The position numbers were made by a program, and so were the translations under genes. This document shows positions 20,553 to 30,873 of a DNA stretch of 64,000 nucleotides, in pieces. The stretch covers positions 310,001 to 374,000 of the forward strand of contig NZ_JBHSWE010000001.1 of assembly GCF_042661465.1 (NCBI RefSeq). Reading direction: 5' to 3'. Positions within the stretch are counted from its first letter, which is position 1; each line of letters starts with the position of its first letter. The stretch is from Marinobacterium_A aestuariivivens (lineage in GTDB: Bacteria; Pseudomonadota; Gammaproteobacteria; Pseudomonadales; Balneatricaceae). The notes beneath the pieces were generated by a model. That model was not told where the DNA came from, did not search any database, and worked only from the letters and a program-made list of their open reading frames with translations.

Positions 20553-22241
20553 TTACTTCAGGTCAAAGCCGGTCAGCGGGTGGATCTGGAAGTTGCCGCC
20601 GTTGATATAGCCGTACACCTCGTAGATCAGGTTGTCCTTATTGATATTGGTGACTTCCCCGTCCGCATTGAAGGCTGGCACGACACCCTCGTAGATCCGG
20701 ATATGGTAGAAGTCGCCGCAGCCGCAGTCGGCGACGTTGTCGGTGACCGGAGGCTCGGCGAAGGGATCGTTGCCGGAGCCCATGTCGGGACAGACAGCAC
20801 CGTCCTCCGCCTTATTGCCGGGCTCGCCCAGATCCTCGATATGGACCTGGAACCAGTGGTAGGTCGCGTCGGGCTGGTTGGGCTTGTTGCCGGTGGGCTC
20901 GGTGACGATGTTTGCGAACGCCGCATCCACCACACCCACATCCGTTATGGTCAGGCTGCCCTTCCAGTCGAGATTCTTGAAGGTGCCAATACCGACGAAG
21001 TCGATCTGCTTGTTGGGCGCAGGCCTGGCGGGAAGCAGAAGCCGGCATCGGTGCAGATGATCTCGTCGATCTCGGTGCCGTCCGGCGCGCTGGCGGTACC
21101 GGCGTGGAAGGTGAACTTCAGATTATCCGGGCTGTCGTGGTTGGAGTGGGTCCATTCGCCCTTGGGCTGGGGCTGCAGCGCCGTGTTGGCGCCAGCCTGG
21201 CCACCCATGGTGTAGCGGTAGGGGTCCAGCGCAACACCGTTCAGCTGCTGGGTTTTCTTGCCCTTGCCATTGCCGTTGCCGTTAGTAGCAGTGGGGGTAA
21301 TCAGGTCCTCCGCGAAGGTACCGTCCCATCCCGCTGCGCCGTTCTCGAAAATCCCCGCGGTGTCATTGCCGCCGCCGGTCACCCGGCAGGCCAGCTCCGG
21401 GGGATAAACTCGAAGGCGTTGTTGGCGTCGCTCTGGAGGAGAATGTCGGGCCCGGATATGCCATTGACCAGGCCGGGCATGGAATTGAGCGTGCCACCGA
21501 CCAAGGTGTCAAAGCTCATCGACGGGTTAGTTTGACGGAACGGGAGTACCTGGCTGTTGTTGAAGGGGAGGATGGTCCCCAGGTCGACACCGCTGGTGAA
21601 GAAATCCATATCCACGGACTGCACCAGCACATCGAGATTCTGCGTGCCCTGACCGGAAATGGTGTCCACCCCCGGCCAGTTGTCGGTGCCGAACTGATCC
21701 AGAGCCCCGAAGGGCCCAATCAGGCTATTGGCGGTAAAATTACCCGACAAGGTCGTCAGTTGCCCGGCAAGAATCAACTGGCCGTCGCCGTAGCCGGTAC
21801 CCGCCAGGGAATCCGCGTTGGGGTTGGGGTCGTAGTACATCTCGAAGAAGTTGTCCCCGTCGGGGTCGAGGGCGAGCAGCACGACGGTGCCGTCGCTGTT
21901 GGTGGTGATCTCGACAGCATTGGAGAGGACCACGGTAATCTCGTAACCGACGTTGAGGCCGTCCAGTCCCACCGGGTTACCGTCGGGGTCGGCTGCGCCG
22001 GCCAGTGCCGCATGGCCAAAGGCCTGGGCACTGACGGTGCTATTCGGTGCCAGCGGTATTTCGTCTGCGATCAGGGCGCTCCCAGGGCCCAATCCAGGGA
22101 ACCGAGGGTAACGGCGTCGTTGCCCTGGCCGTCCGGGTTGAAGTCAATCGGCGTGGTCGCCTGGGCTTGCGACAGCGGCAGGCACAAGGCGATGGCCAGC
22201 GCCAAGGGGGATGATTTGAAAGCAAAATGTCTGATGTTCAT
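20553..22241 (-). CDS. Secreted protein 2: PEP-CTERM paralogue fused to a post-COAP-1-like domain (frameshifted)
   Basis: Healing single-base losses at 22081-22083, 21399-21403 and 21030-21032 gives one protein of about 563 residues. It has a signal peptide (SSPLALAIALCLPLSQAQA). Residues 29-285 are paralogous to proteins 1 and 3 (GSLDWALG, FGHAALAGAADPDGNPVG, GYGDGQLILAGQL, NGISGPDILLQSDANNAFEF). Where the others have VPEP and the membrane tail, this one reads IPPELACRVTGGGNDT. It then continues into a domain with YRYTMGGQAGANTALQPQPK and FHAGTASAPDGTEID, which resembles the post-COAP-1 family. It ends without any sorting tail. The ATG at 22241 has aaggag upstream. Confidence 0.75.
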
Positions 22242-22300
22242 GATGAGCTCCTTAGGATTAACAACCAGCTTTATCAAGAGCTATCCTGAATCCCTGGAAT

Positions 22301-22333
22301 AAAAAGGGCCGTGACGGTCGACGCCCAGCCCTT
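22301..22333 (-). terminator. Terminator of PEP-CTERM gene 3
   Basis: aagggc (22304-22309) pairs with gccctt (22328-22333), and the minus strand continues into a T tract. A clearly related sequence lies after PEP-CTERM gene 1 (19036-19076), so the duplicated unit includes this 3' region. Confidence 0.6.
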
Positions 22334-22357
22334 GTCGATCAAACTGTCAGCAAGCGG

Positions 22358-23410
22358 TTAACTCCTTGCGAGGTAACGGCTCCGGCCGGCGAACCCCAGG
22401 AACAAGAGTCCAAGGGCAAAGAGCAGGACGGTATTGGGCTCCGGCACCGCCGTTTCGAAGGAGGTGTTGGCATCCGCCTGGAAGAGGATATCGGGGCCGC
22501 TGAAGCCGTTGGTTGCACCAATATCAGGGGTAATGCTGCCGAAAGTACCGTCATCGCCGTCGTTAAAGGCGTTGGACGGGTTGGTTTCCTCAAACGGCAG
22601 GACGTTGGAGGTATTGAAGAACAGGTTCTCCACCAGGGTCGTGATGTCGGATTTGAAGAAATCCGTGTCCTGGAAGGTCACATCCGCGACCAGTTGGGTG
22701 GCGCCTTCGCCGCTCACCGTTTGCTGATCACCCCAGTTGTCGGTGCCGAACTGATCGAGCAGACCGGTGATCAGAACGTCGCCGGCGTTGAAATCACCGC
22801 TGCCGTCAACGTCCTCGAAGGTAAAGGTGGCGGTGAAGTTGCCGCTGGCACTGACCAGCCCGGCACTCAGAATCAGATGGCCGTCGCCATATCCATCTCC
22901 GCTCAGCGCATCGGATTTTTGCCCGGTGGCATCGGACAGATCATCAAACCAGATCTCGAAGAAGTTGACCGTCTGAGTGCCTGCCGCCGCCAGCGTGATG
23001 GTCTGGTCAAAGGTGAGAATGTTGTTACCGTTCTGGTCATTGCCGGTATCCGTCACGGCGCCGTTTACCACCGAGGTGATGGTTTCGGTAAAACCGGTGA
23101 TAAAGGTGATCTCGATCCCGCTACCGGCCACATTGAGCCCGGTGGGTGCTCCGGCGGGGTTGCCGTCGGTGTCGGAAAAACCCTGTAGCGCGGCATGGGC
23201 GTAGAGTTCGAAATCGGAGCCCTGCGCGGTGGGAATGGCACCAAGCGCAAGTGCGCTGGCCGGGGCCCAGTCAAGGGACCCCACCAAAAAATCGCCATTG
23301 GTGGCATCGGTGCCATCGGGGTCGAAGATAATGGTATCGGCGGCGAACACCGGCGCCGAGAGACTACAGGCCAGGGCTAACCCCGCGGCCAAGAGTGTTT
23401 TCTGGTTCAT
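22358..23410 (-). CDS. PEP-CTERM secreted protein 3
   Basis: A 350-residue exported protein. ATG 23410 follows aaggtga and opens the signal peptide MNQKTLLAAGLALACSLS, ending PVFA. The body begins DTIIFDPDGTDATNGDFLV. It is Asp- and Gly-rich, with a segment FEDVDGSGDFNAGD that may bind calcium. The tail VPEPNTVLLFALGLLFLG and basic end RSRYLARS form an intact PEP-CTERM sorting signal. It is the least damaged of the three paralogues, and has both a box and a good sigma-54 promoter. No catalytic motif is seen; a matrix or biofilm role is plausible. Confidence 0.93.
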   Translation of the reverse strand: MNQKTLLAAGLALACSLSAPVFAADTIIFDPDGTDATNGDFLVGSLDWAPASALALGAIPTAQGSDFELYAHAALQGFSDTDGNPAGAPTGLNVAGSGIEITFITGFTETITSVVNGAVTDTGNDQNGNNILTFDQTITLAAAGTQTVNFFEIWFDDLSDATGQKSDALSGDGYGDGHLILSAGLVSASGNFTATFTFEDVDGSGDFNAGDVLITGLLDQFGTDNWGDQQTVSGEGATQLVADVTFQDTDFFKSDITTLVENLFFNTSNVLPFEETNPSNAFNDGDDGTFGSITPDIGATNGFSGPDILFQADANTSFETAVPEPNTVLLFALGLLFLGFAGRSRYLARS

Positions 23411-23495
23411 TTGCGTCACCTTCTTACGTTCGTTGCCAGCCTGTGCGGTATTGGACTCGACTCGGGGAGTCAACTGCGTCGTACACTCATAACGA

Positions 23496-23511
23496 AGCAC
23501 AACCCGTGCCT
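23496..23511 (-). promoter_or_regulatory. Sigma-54 promoter of PEP-CTERM gene 3
   Basis: The minus strand reads aggcacgggttgtgct, a near-consensus GGCACG-N4-xTGCT with exact GG-N10-GC spacing. It is about 85 bp before the start at 23410. Confidence 0.8.
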
Positions 23512-23585
23512 TCTTTATTTTTTTTATAAAAAACAATGACATGAATTTATTCTGGCAGGTCGGAAGAGGCGTCTTGCGCGCTTTG

Positions 23586-23604
23586 TGTAAAAAATCTCGA
23601 CGCC
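23586..23604 (-). promoter_or_regulatory. PEP-CTERM-type upstream box, copy 3
   Basis: On the + strand it is tgtaaaaaatctcgacgcc, 75-108 bp upstream of the sigma-54 core of gene 3. It lies just beyond the end of the acyltransferase gene. Confidence 0.7.
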
Positions 23605-23624
23605 TGTGGCAGCGAGGGGGAAGG

Positions 23625-24302
23625 CTATTCGACAACGGTGCCGGGGGATTTGAGCAGGCGGGCCGGATTGCCGCCCCAGATCTCGCCGGGGGCGATGCGG
23701 GTGCCCTTGGCCACCACCGCGCCCGCCGCCACCATGGCCCCGTCACCTATGGTCACGCCACTCATCACGATGGCCTTGGCGCCCACGGTGACATTGTCGC
23801 CGATGCGGATCCGGGCGTGTGACAGCTGTCGACCTTCCAGGGCGTGGCTGAACAGCACGGCGTCGTGGCCGATCAGGGTATTGGCCCCGAGTTCCGTCAA
23901 CGGCGGATCCATGATGACGCCGGCGCTGTAGCTGTTATCCCCCAGGCGGGCGCCCAGGGCCTGGTAGAGCAGCCGCATCAGGGGTGTGGGCAGCAGGTGA
24001 TTGCGGGTCAGGGGGTAGAACAGCAGCAGATAAAAAAGCAGGTACACCTGATAGCCGAACTCCTCCCGGGAGCGCTCGGCGATTTCACCCTCCCGGAGGG
24101 GACAGTAGCGCAGGAAAACCCGATAAACGGCGATGGCGTAAAGATAGACCAGCAGCACCCAGCCCAGGGCCATGATCACACCGCGAAAATCCCCCAGCGG
24201 AAGCCAGCCCAGCAGAAGACAGTCGGTGCCGGTGGCCAGGGCCACGACAAGCGACAGTAAAACCACAAAGGTCAAAACCGGCGCAGCGGTAATTTTGCGC
24301 AT
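23625..24302 (-). CDS. Membrane-anchored hexapeptide-repeat acyltransferase
   Basis: A 225-residue protein with two N-terminal membrane segments (PVLTFVVLLSLVVALATG and VIMALGWVLLVYLYAIAVY). A left-handed beta-helix follows, with repeats such as IGDNVTVGAKAIVMSGVTIG and GAMVAAGAVVAKGT and the end WGGNPARLL typical of this class. It probably acetylates a sugar or lipid-linked intermediate at the inner membrane. The first 25 residues could also be a signal anchor. It lies between prsT and PEP-CTERM gene 3 on the same strand. Confidence 0.85.
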   Translation of the reverse strand: MRKITAAPVLTFVVLLSLVVALATGTDCLLLGWLPLGDFRGVIMALGWVLLVYLYAIAVYRVFLRYCPLREGEIAERSREEFGYQVYLLFYLLLFYPLTRNHLLPTPLMRLLYQALGARLGDNSYSAGVIMDPPLTELGANTLIGHDAVLFSHALEGRQLSHARIRIGDNVTVGAKAIVMSGVTIGDGAMVAAGAVVAKGTRIAPGEIWGGNPARLLKSPGTVVE

Positions 24303-24353
24303 GAGGTTCCCTCTACGATCGGCGCGCCGGGATCCTATTCCCGGTGTCCATGC

Positions 24354-27163
24354 TCAACCTTTCAGTTCATCCAGTAGTTGCTGAGCCTGCTGCCGGCCCG
24401 GGAACGCCGCCTTGCTGTTCAGCAACTCGGTCAGTACCTGGGTTGCCCGCTGTTTGTCCCCGCTTTGCGCCAGCGCCTGGGCCAGGTGGACGTGGAACTC
24501 GGCATTCCCCGGAGCCTGCCGCACGGCATTTTCCAGCAGCCGGACGGCGCGTGCCTCCTGCCCCGGCCGGGTGAGGAGGATCATCGCCAGGGTATCCTGA
24601 ACCGGCGGCGTCGGGGATAACTTGTACGCCCGCTCCGCATAGCCGACCGCCTGTTCCGGTTCGCTGTCCTTGAGCAGCCAGGCGAGATTGTTCAGGGCGA
24701 TGACATGGTCCGGATTGCTCTCGAGGATATCGCTGAAAGCCTTCCTGGCTTCGGGTTTCCGGTCCGCCAGCAGATAAAGGCTGGCCAGGTTGTAACGGAC
24801 CACGCCGTCAGTCGGGTGTTGCTCGAGCCACGCCTCCATGGGTTTGAAGGCCTCTTCCCGCTGCCCCGCCTGCCAGAGGGCGAGCCCGTATTTCACCACC
24901 AGATCGTTCCGGTCGGGTGCCAGCTCCAGGGCCTGCCGGTACGCCCCGACCGCCTCGCCGGGTTCGTTGAGCGCGGTCGACAAGCGGGCGGCCTGGACAT
25001 GGACCTCCGGATTGCCCGGGTGGTCCTGTTTCAGCTTATCGGTCAGTTCCCGGGCCCGATCCCACTGCTGGCGTTCCATCATCAGGCCAACCATCGCAAT
25101 CCGGGTTTCGAAATGACCGGGGTCCAGCTGATGGGCCTTTTCCAGGGCGGCGGCGAAGTTCTGTTTGTCCCCGTTCCTGTAGTAGGCCTGGGCCAGCAGG
25201 TAGTGGTTGGCGGCCGATTCCGGCTGCTGGGCGGTCAGGCGTCGGTACGTATCGATGGCGCCACGGTAATCCCCGCTTTCCGCCTGGGCCGTGCCCAGAA
25301 CCTTGAGCACCGTCGGATCCTCCGGAGCCACCCGGGCCGCTTCCCGGATCACCCGCAGTGCTCTTTCGGCGTCCCCGCGACGAAGCAATAACTGGGCCAG
25401 CAAAGCAGCGGGTTCAACTTCTCCCGGTTGCTGGTCCCACACCCGTTCCAGCAGTGGCATCGCTTTATCATCCAGCCCGATCAGCGTGTAAAGTTTGGCC
25501 AGTGCAAGGCTGATTCGTGAATGGTCCGGATGGTGCGTCAGGCTGTCCTCGTAGTAGGCCAGGGCCTGCTTGATATCGCCCCGCTGCAGGGCAAAAACCG
25601 CCAGATTGTGGGAAGCGCTGGGATTGCCCGGCGACAGCTCCAATACCTTTTCGAAGGTCCAGAGGGCCTGATCTCCCATCCTGTTGGCGAGAAAGGCCCA
25701 CCCCAGGCTGAGATTGGCCGGCACGCTTTCCGGGCTCTTGGCCACCCAGCGCTCGGCGGATTCCAGTGCCTTGGCGTTCTCGCCGGCCTGAAGCTGGCCC
25801 AGAACAAGGCCCAGTTCATGTTCGTCCGCGTCCGGCTCCAGCGCGATTGCCTTCTCCAGTTCGGCCGTGGCCTGGTCGATCTCCCCTGGGCCATCAGCGC
25901 AAGCCCGAGCTTGGAACGCAGGCCGGCCGAGTCAGGGTCCAGGGCCACCAGTCGCTGCAGCTTTTCGATCGCCTGGGCCGGTTTGCCCTGTATCATTTCC
26001 AGGCCGGCCATCAGTTCCAGGGCCTGGCGGTTGTCCGGATTCCGCTCGAGGACCGACTCGAGCAATGGCTGCGCGTTCTCCAGATCCCCTTTGCGCAACT
26101 GCATGCCGGCCAGCACGCTCGCCACCTGGTTGGATTCCGGTACCTGTTTGAGGACATTCTTGAGGTAAGTGTCCGCCTGGTTCTCGTTGCCCTGGACCAG
26201 ATGGGTAAGGCCCAGGTAATACTGGACCGGGGCATAGTCGCCGTAACGATTCAGGGCCTGCTCGAAGGCGGTCTGGGCATCACGATACTGCGCCTGCCGG
26301 AAAAGGATCAGGCCCCGGGCAAAATGTTTACCGGGGTAGCTGTCCGAAAGCCTTTCCATATCCTGTTCGGCGCCTTCGATATCCTCGCGTTGGATGCGCA
26401 GGAATACCCGCTGGGCAATGTATTTCGATTTGTTGATCGCGGTGTCGATGGCCCGGCTATAGGCCGCCTCCGCCGCTTCGAGGTTGCCACCGCCTTCTTC
26501 GATCCGACCCAGCTGGCTCAGGGCGTCCGGGCTGTCGGGTTGAATTTTCAGCGCCCTGTCGACCCAGTCCCGCGCGCCCGACAGGTCACCTTCAGCCTGA
26601 TCGACCTGGGCCTGGCCCAGTATCACCGGCACGGAGCGACCGTCGAGTTCCAGGGCTCTGTCCAGCTCCGACCGCGCCTGCTCCGTCTTGCCGGTTTGCA
26701 GAAGGACCTTGCCGCGGACAGCCAGCAGCTCGGCCTGCTGCGCCGGGGAAAGCGCACCCGGGGAGCTATAGCTTTCCAGGATCTCGTCAAATTTTCGCTG
26801 AACAAACAATGCATTGGCCAACGGAACCAGTACCGTCTCCGGGGCTATCCCCCGGTCCCGCGCCTGGCGCAACTCCTTTTCCGCGGAAGCACCGTCCCCC
26901 AGTTCGAGATAGACCTGCCCCAATAACAGGCGGGCCTGGGCATTGTCCGGGTTGGCATTGAGGGCGTTCTTCAACTCGATGACGGCGGCTTTCACTTCGC
27001 CCCGGGCCTTGGCCTCCTGCGCCCGCTGAAGGTATTCCTGATCTGTCAGCCCCCCGTCGCAGCCTTGCAGTATGAGCAACAGGATTCCGCACAGCAGGGC
27101 CAGCCAGGTCTTGCCTTGCAGCGGGAGCCTGGCGAACCGATTCACCCATTCCGAACGACGCAT
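24354..27163 (-). CDS. prsT: PEP-CTERM system TPR protein PrsT (frameshifted)
   Basis: A large tetratricopeptide-repeat lipoprotein of about 936 residues. The start ATG 27163 (MRRSEWVNRF) gives a signal with lipobox LQGC near residue 35. About 20 or more TPR units follow, with the G/A-x-P and N-P-x-N/D patterns (ALNANPDNAQARLLLGQVYL). The frame breaks at the C run 25883-25886. One extra base continues MAQGEIDQATAELEKAIALE into the second half. PrsT-type proteins accompany prsK and prsR in PEP-CTERM genomes and are thought to scaffold export or sorting. A specific partner cannot be named from sequence. Confidence 0.92.
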
Positions 27164-27453
27164 GATTGTTGTTCTCCACCTTAAGGTTGATTCCCTGAGA
27201 CCAACTTGGCCCGAAACCGGGCCCGGCCAATCGAACTGTACTAACTGTAGTTCAATAGAGTCGTCATTTCTCAGGTCGTGGAGCACCCGATTCCGGCGCG
27301 GGCCGGACAGGTTATTTCCGTGCCAGACCGCCCCTGGTGACGGCCCTGTTCACCGGGATCCGGCGACTTGGAGCCTGTCTGACTTGACCGATCGTAGCGA
27401 GGGAAAGTCCGTTTTGATTCAGTTTTTGAGCGGTTTTGCGGCAAATAGTGGTT
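27164..27453. other. Intergenic, promoter region of prsT expected
   Basis: This 290-bp gap is upstream of prsT and downstream of the glycosyltransferase gene, both on the minus strand. I searched by eye for the PEP-CTERM-type box and a GG-N10-GC core and found neither. No gene is seen. Confidence 0.5.
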
Positions 27454-28784
27454 CTATTTAACAAGAGAGCGCTCAGAAAATGGCCAAAATCGGCTTTTCC
27501 GCAGTAGATCAGTGTTAAGTCCGACAGGCTCTAGGAAGTGCCCTGTCACCACTTTTGCGAAGCGACTTTCCGCGCGGTAGGCCGCAAGCTGTCCCATGAC
27601 CACCCTGGCAGCATTGCGGTAATCGTCAGTCCCCATCACCGTCTCGACCGCCTGCCGTAGCCGGGGCACGGTGGTTTGACCGGCCCGCATCAGGATGCCG
27701 ACCCCCGCCTGCTCCAGATAGGACATGTTCAAATACTGGTCCAGATTGCTGGCGATGCCGATGACCGGCACGCCGGCGGCCAGCGCCTGCATAGTGGTGG
27801 GGCTGCCGCCGTTGCTGATCACCAGGCTGGCGCACGAGGCCGCCTGTTCACCGGGCAAAAAATCCGCCACCCGGGCATTGGGCGGTATTCGCTCCAACCG
27901 GCCCCTGCCTGCCGTCGCGACAACAGGGGTTACGGGCAGCTCCGCCAAGGCCTCCAGGACCCCGGGCAACAGTTCGCTCTGACCCGAGCTGCCCAAAGTG
28001 ACATAGATGACCGGCCTTCCGCTGGGCAATTCATCCCACCATTGCGGTAGTGGCACACTGGGCGACCAGTTGATCGGGCCTATGTACCGGTGTGTCGCGG
28101 GGCGTTCGAAGGTCGGGATTAGCTCGGGGATATCGGCGTACAACGTCAGGTCGGCGTCGGTATAGATGCGTCTGAGATCCGGTCCCAGCGACGGCAGACC
28201 GTATCGTTTCCTGACCCGGTTCAGCGGCAATGCATGCCGCGCAAAAGCCAGGGGCGCGCCAGCCTGAATAGCGGCTCCGCCAGCCCGGCACCCAGAAGTC
28301 GAGTAATCGGCAACTCGGGAACCCGATAGTGCGGTCGGGCGTAAGGGCTCCAGTAGGCGTTGGTGATGGTCATGTAGGGAATGCCCGCCAGGCGCGCGCT
28401 CACCGACAGCGACAGGCGGAAGTCCCCGATGACCAGGTCTGGAGAGATCTCCCTGATCACCTGCAGATCCTCCTTGACGTACGCCTCGAGGGTCTCACTG
28501 TCGTAGAGCGGCCGTCCGCTGGCCAGCGCCTCCAGAAAGGCCTGGCTCGAGATGGAATGGATGCTGCGCCAGGGCCCGTTCAGCGCCCGAAACAGCTCCC
28601 GATAGCGGGGATGGCAGGCGAAGTGAACGTCGTAGCCTGCGTCTTCCAGCACATGGGCCAGCACCATCGGTCTCGCGACGTGGGCCAGGGTGGCGGCTTC
28701 AGCGAAAAACAGCACCCGCTTTCCGGGCATGGCGCTGTGTTCTGCGTGCTCCTTTACAGCCGAATCCTTGCGACTCTCGATCAT
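27454..28784 (-). CDS. MGT-like glycosyltransferase (GT1, frameshifted)
   Basis: About 443 residues in the GT-B fold of the MGT/UGT family, which moves sugars onto small lipophilic acceptors. The N-domain begins RVLFFAEAATLAHVARPMVL. The C-domain has VIYVTLGSSGQSELL and the donor loop SNGGSPTTMQALAAGVPVIG. The frame breaks near 28232-28240, between GMH and ALPLNRVRKRYG; one missing base restores it. Its start overlaps the ThiF-nitroreductase stop by 4 bp (ATGA), so the two are probably co-translated. A small-molecule acceptor is more likely than the polysaccharide. Confidence 0.82.
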
Positions 28785-30770
28785 GTCCCTTTCTCACTTT
28801 CGACATGGTCAGCCATCGACTTACCGGAGACAAGCATCGCTTTCAGATCAAGCCTCAGGGAACGGGCTCTGGGCAGCGAACTCTCGCCTATCCGCCCGAC
28901 GAACACGGCCTGCTCCGTATCGGCGCCCATCAATTGCCTGTATTTCTCGGAACAGCTGCGGGCCAGGCGTTGCACCGACGCCGTTCGGGTGAAGGGGGTA
29001 TCGGTACGGACATAGCGGGCAAAGATCAGCGGTGTCATCTCCGGCTGCACGCCCAACCCCAGCCGGGTAGCCGTCAGCCACAACCGCTGCATCGCGCGAC
29101 CCGCCTGCAGATAATCATCCAGGGTTGCGGGGGCCTGGGCGCGACGATGGCGAAGTGGGCGGCGCAACGTAGCCCGGGAATCAGATCCAGCTGCAGGCGC
29201 GGCGCCAGCGTACCGGCCAGGTAGCGATTCATGAAGGCGACCCGCTCCCAGCTTTGCATCACCCAACGCATCAGCCTGGCGGTCAGGGGTCGATCCCGAC
29301 CGCCTGCTCGGGAATTTTGTCGTCGCTGAACTGCTGCCCCCAATCGATGATCCGGCTGTGTACCGCGTATGCCTCCGGCATGGTGAGCCGCACCTTGGCG
29401 TTGGCAAACATCAGCCGGGCCGCCTGCCAGCGCTTCGCCCCCCGAACCAGCGGACCCGATACCCCTCGGGCAGGCTCTGCTCGAGCAGTTCCCGCTCGCC
29501 GGCGGTCAAGGGCCGGGGGCTCATCGGCCGGCGCTGTACCGAACGGACCCTCAAGTAGGGAGCCAGGGGTCCGCCGCCAGGCCGGCCTCCGGACTCAGGG
29601 TGACATCAAAGGTCGGGGTCTCCTCCGGTAGATCGGGACGTCGTTGAATCCCGGCCTTCAGGCCAAGGGTCGAAGCGGCTATCTCGATCGATTCCAAAAG
29701 TGCCCCGATCGCCATCTGGCTGGCTCGACCGTCGAGGTCGTAAACCACGCTGTCCCGGGTATCGGAACCGTGCACCACCAGCGCTTTTTCGCCCACCAGC
29801 TCGAACCGCCACGGCTGGGTGTTATCACCGCTCGGCGCCCAGCGTGCGAGATCCAGCACTTTCTCGGCAGCCGTGGTCGCCGTGTAGGCCCCCTGCTCTT
29901 TCGGTTTCGACTTTTTAAGCAACTGTTTCTTGGCGATACCGATTGCCAGCTTCTGCAACGGGTTGTCGTTGCCGCCGGGTCGCCAGGTAACAGCCAGGCG
30001 GTTGGCATAGGCGTCGAACTGGAGCCCCCTTGGGGCGGCCACCACGCTGCCCCGCTTCAACAACATCTTCAATACCTGGCTGGCCGCCGCCCCGGCGCAG
30101 AGCTCGCATCCAATCGCCGTGGAGGGCCCTTTTCTGGCGAAAGCATCGATACGCCCCGGGTCCACCAGGTAACCACCGTGGAGTCGGGCGGGCGCGAGCC
30201 CGACGAAAAAGCGCAAATACTGCTCCTCTTCCGAAAACCCTTCCAAACGGAAATACTCCTCGAAGGTCATTTTACCCGGCAGGAAGTTCAGCACGGCCGT
30301 CCCCATGCCCAGGGGAGCGGCGGTCGTGACCGGAATGCCGAGGCGGTCGCAGGCGGCAAATACGGTCTTGCGCGCGTCCAGGGCAAAGAAATCCAGTCCG
30401 TCGACGTAAACATCCACGTCCTGCAGAAAGGCTTCCACATTCTCGCGGGAAACGCCTTCGGGAAAGGTACGGATATCCAGTTCCGGATTGATGTCCAGGG
30501 CCCGTTCAACCAGGGTTTCGAGCTTGGGCCGCCCGACCGTCGAGAGGCTCGCACCGGCCTGGCGATTGAAGTTTTCGATGCCGAAATCATCGAAGTCCGA
30601 CAGGTTGAAGGCCCCGATACCCAGACGGGCGAGGGTCAACAGGTGGCTCCCCCGACACCGCCCATACCGGCGATCGCCACGCGCCTGGTTTTCAGAAATC
30701 GCTGTTCCGCCTCCGTTACCCAGCCAATATTGCGTGAAAATGCAAGATCATAGTCAAATTTGGTATTCAT
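28781..30770 (-). CDS. ThiF-type adenylyltransferase fused to a nitroreductase-like domain (Rv1355c-like, frameshifted)
   Basis: About 660 residues after healing at least four shifts (near 30649, 29560, 29440 and 29135). The start ATG 30770 opens MNTKFDYDLAFSRNIGWVTE. The E1-like ATP site is VAIAGMGGVGG, followed by DFDDFGIENFNRQ. A Cys-rich CELCAG lies in the crossover region. The second half has ARWAPSGDNTQPWRF, typical of nitroreductase-fold proteins that bind FMN. This pairing matches Rv1355c-like proteins of unknown reaction. By family it could activate a carboxylate as adenylate and carry out a flavin redox step. Confidence 0.72.
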
Positions 30771-30873
30771 AACTGTGCGAGAGGCTCCAAGCCGGTTCCT
30801 GTTACGTCGGATTCCATGAAAACCCAGCCAGACTTCAAAATATTGCAGAGGGTTCGGGTCAGGAACCCGGCAA

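Noticed and set aside
22304..22333. ggtcgacgcc upstream of secreted-protein gene 2 as a fourth PEP-CTERM-type box
   Set aside because: It lacks the tgtaaaaaa half and lies inside the loop of a terminator hairpin.
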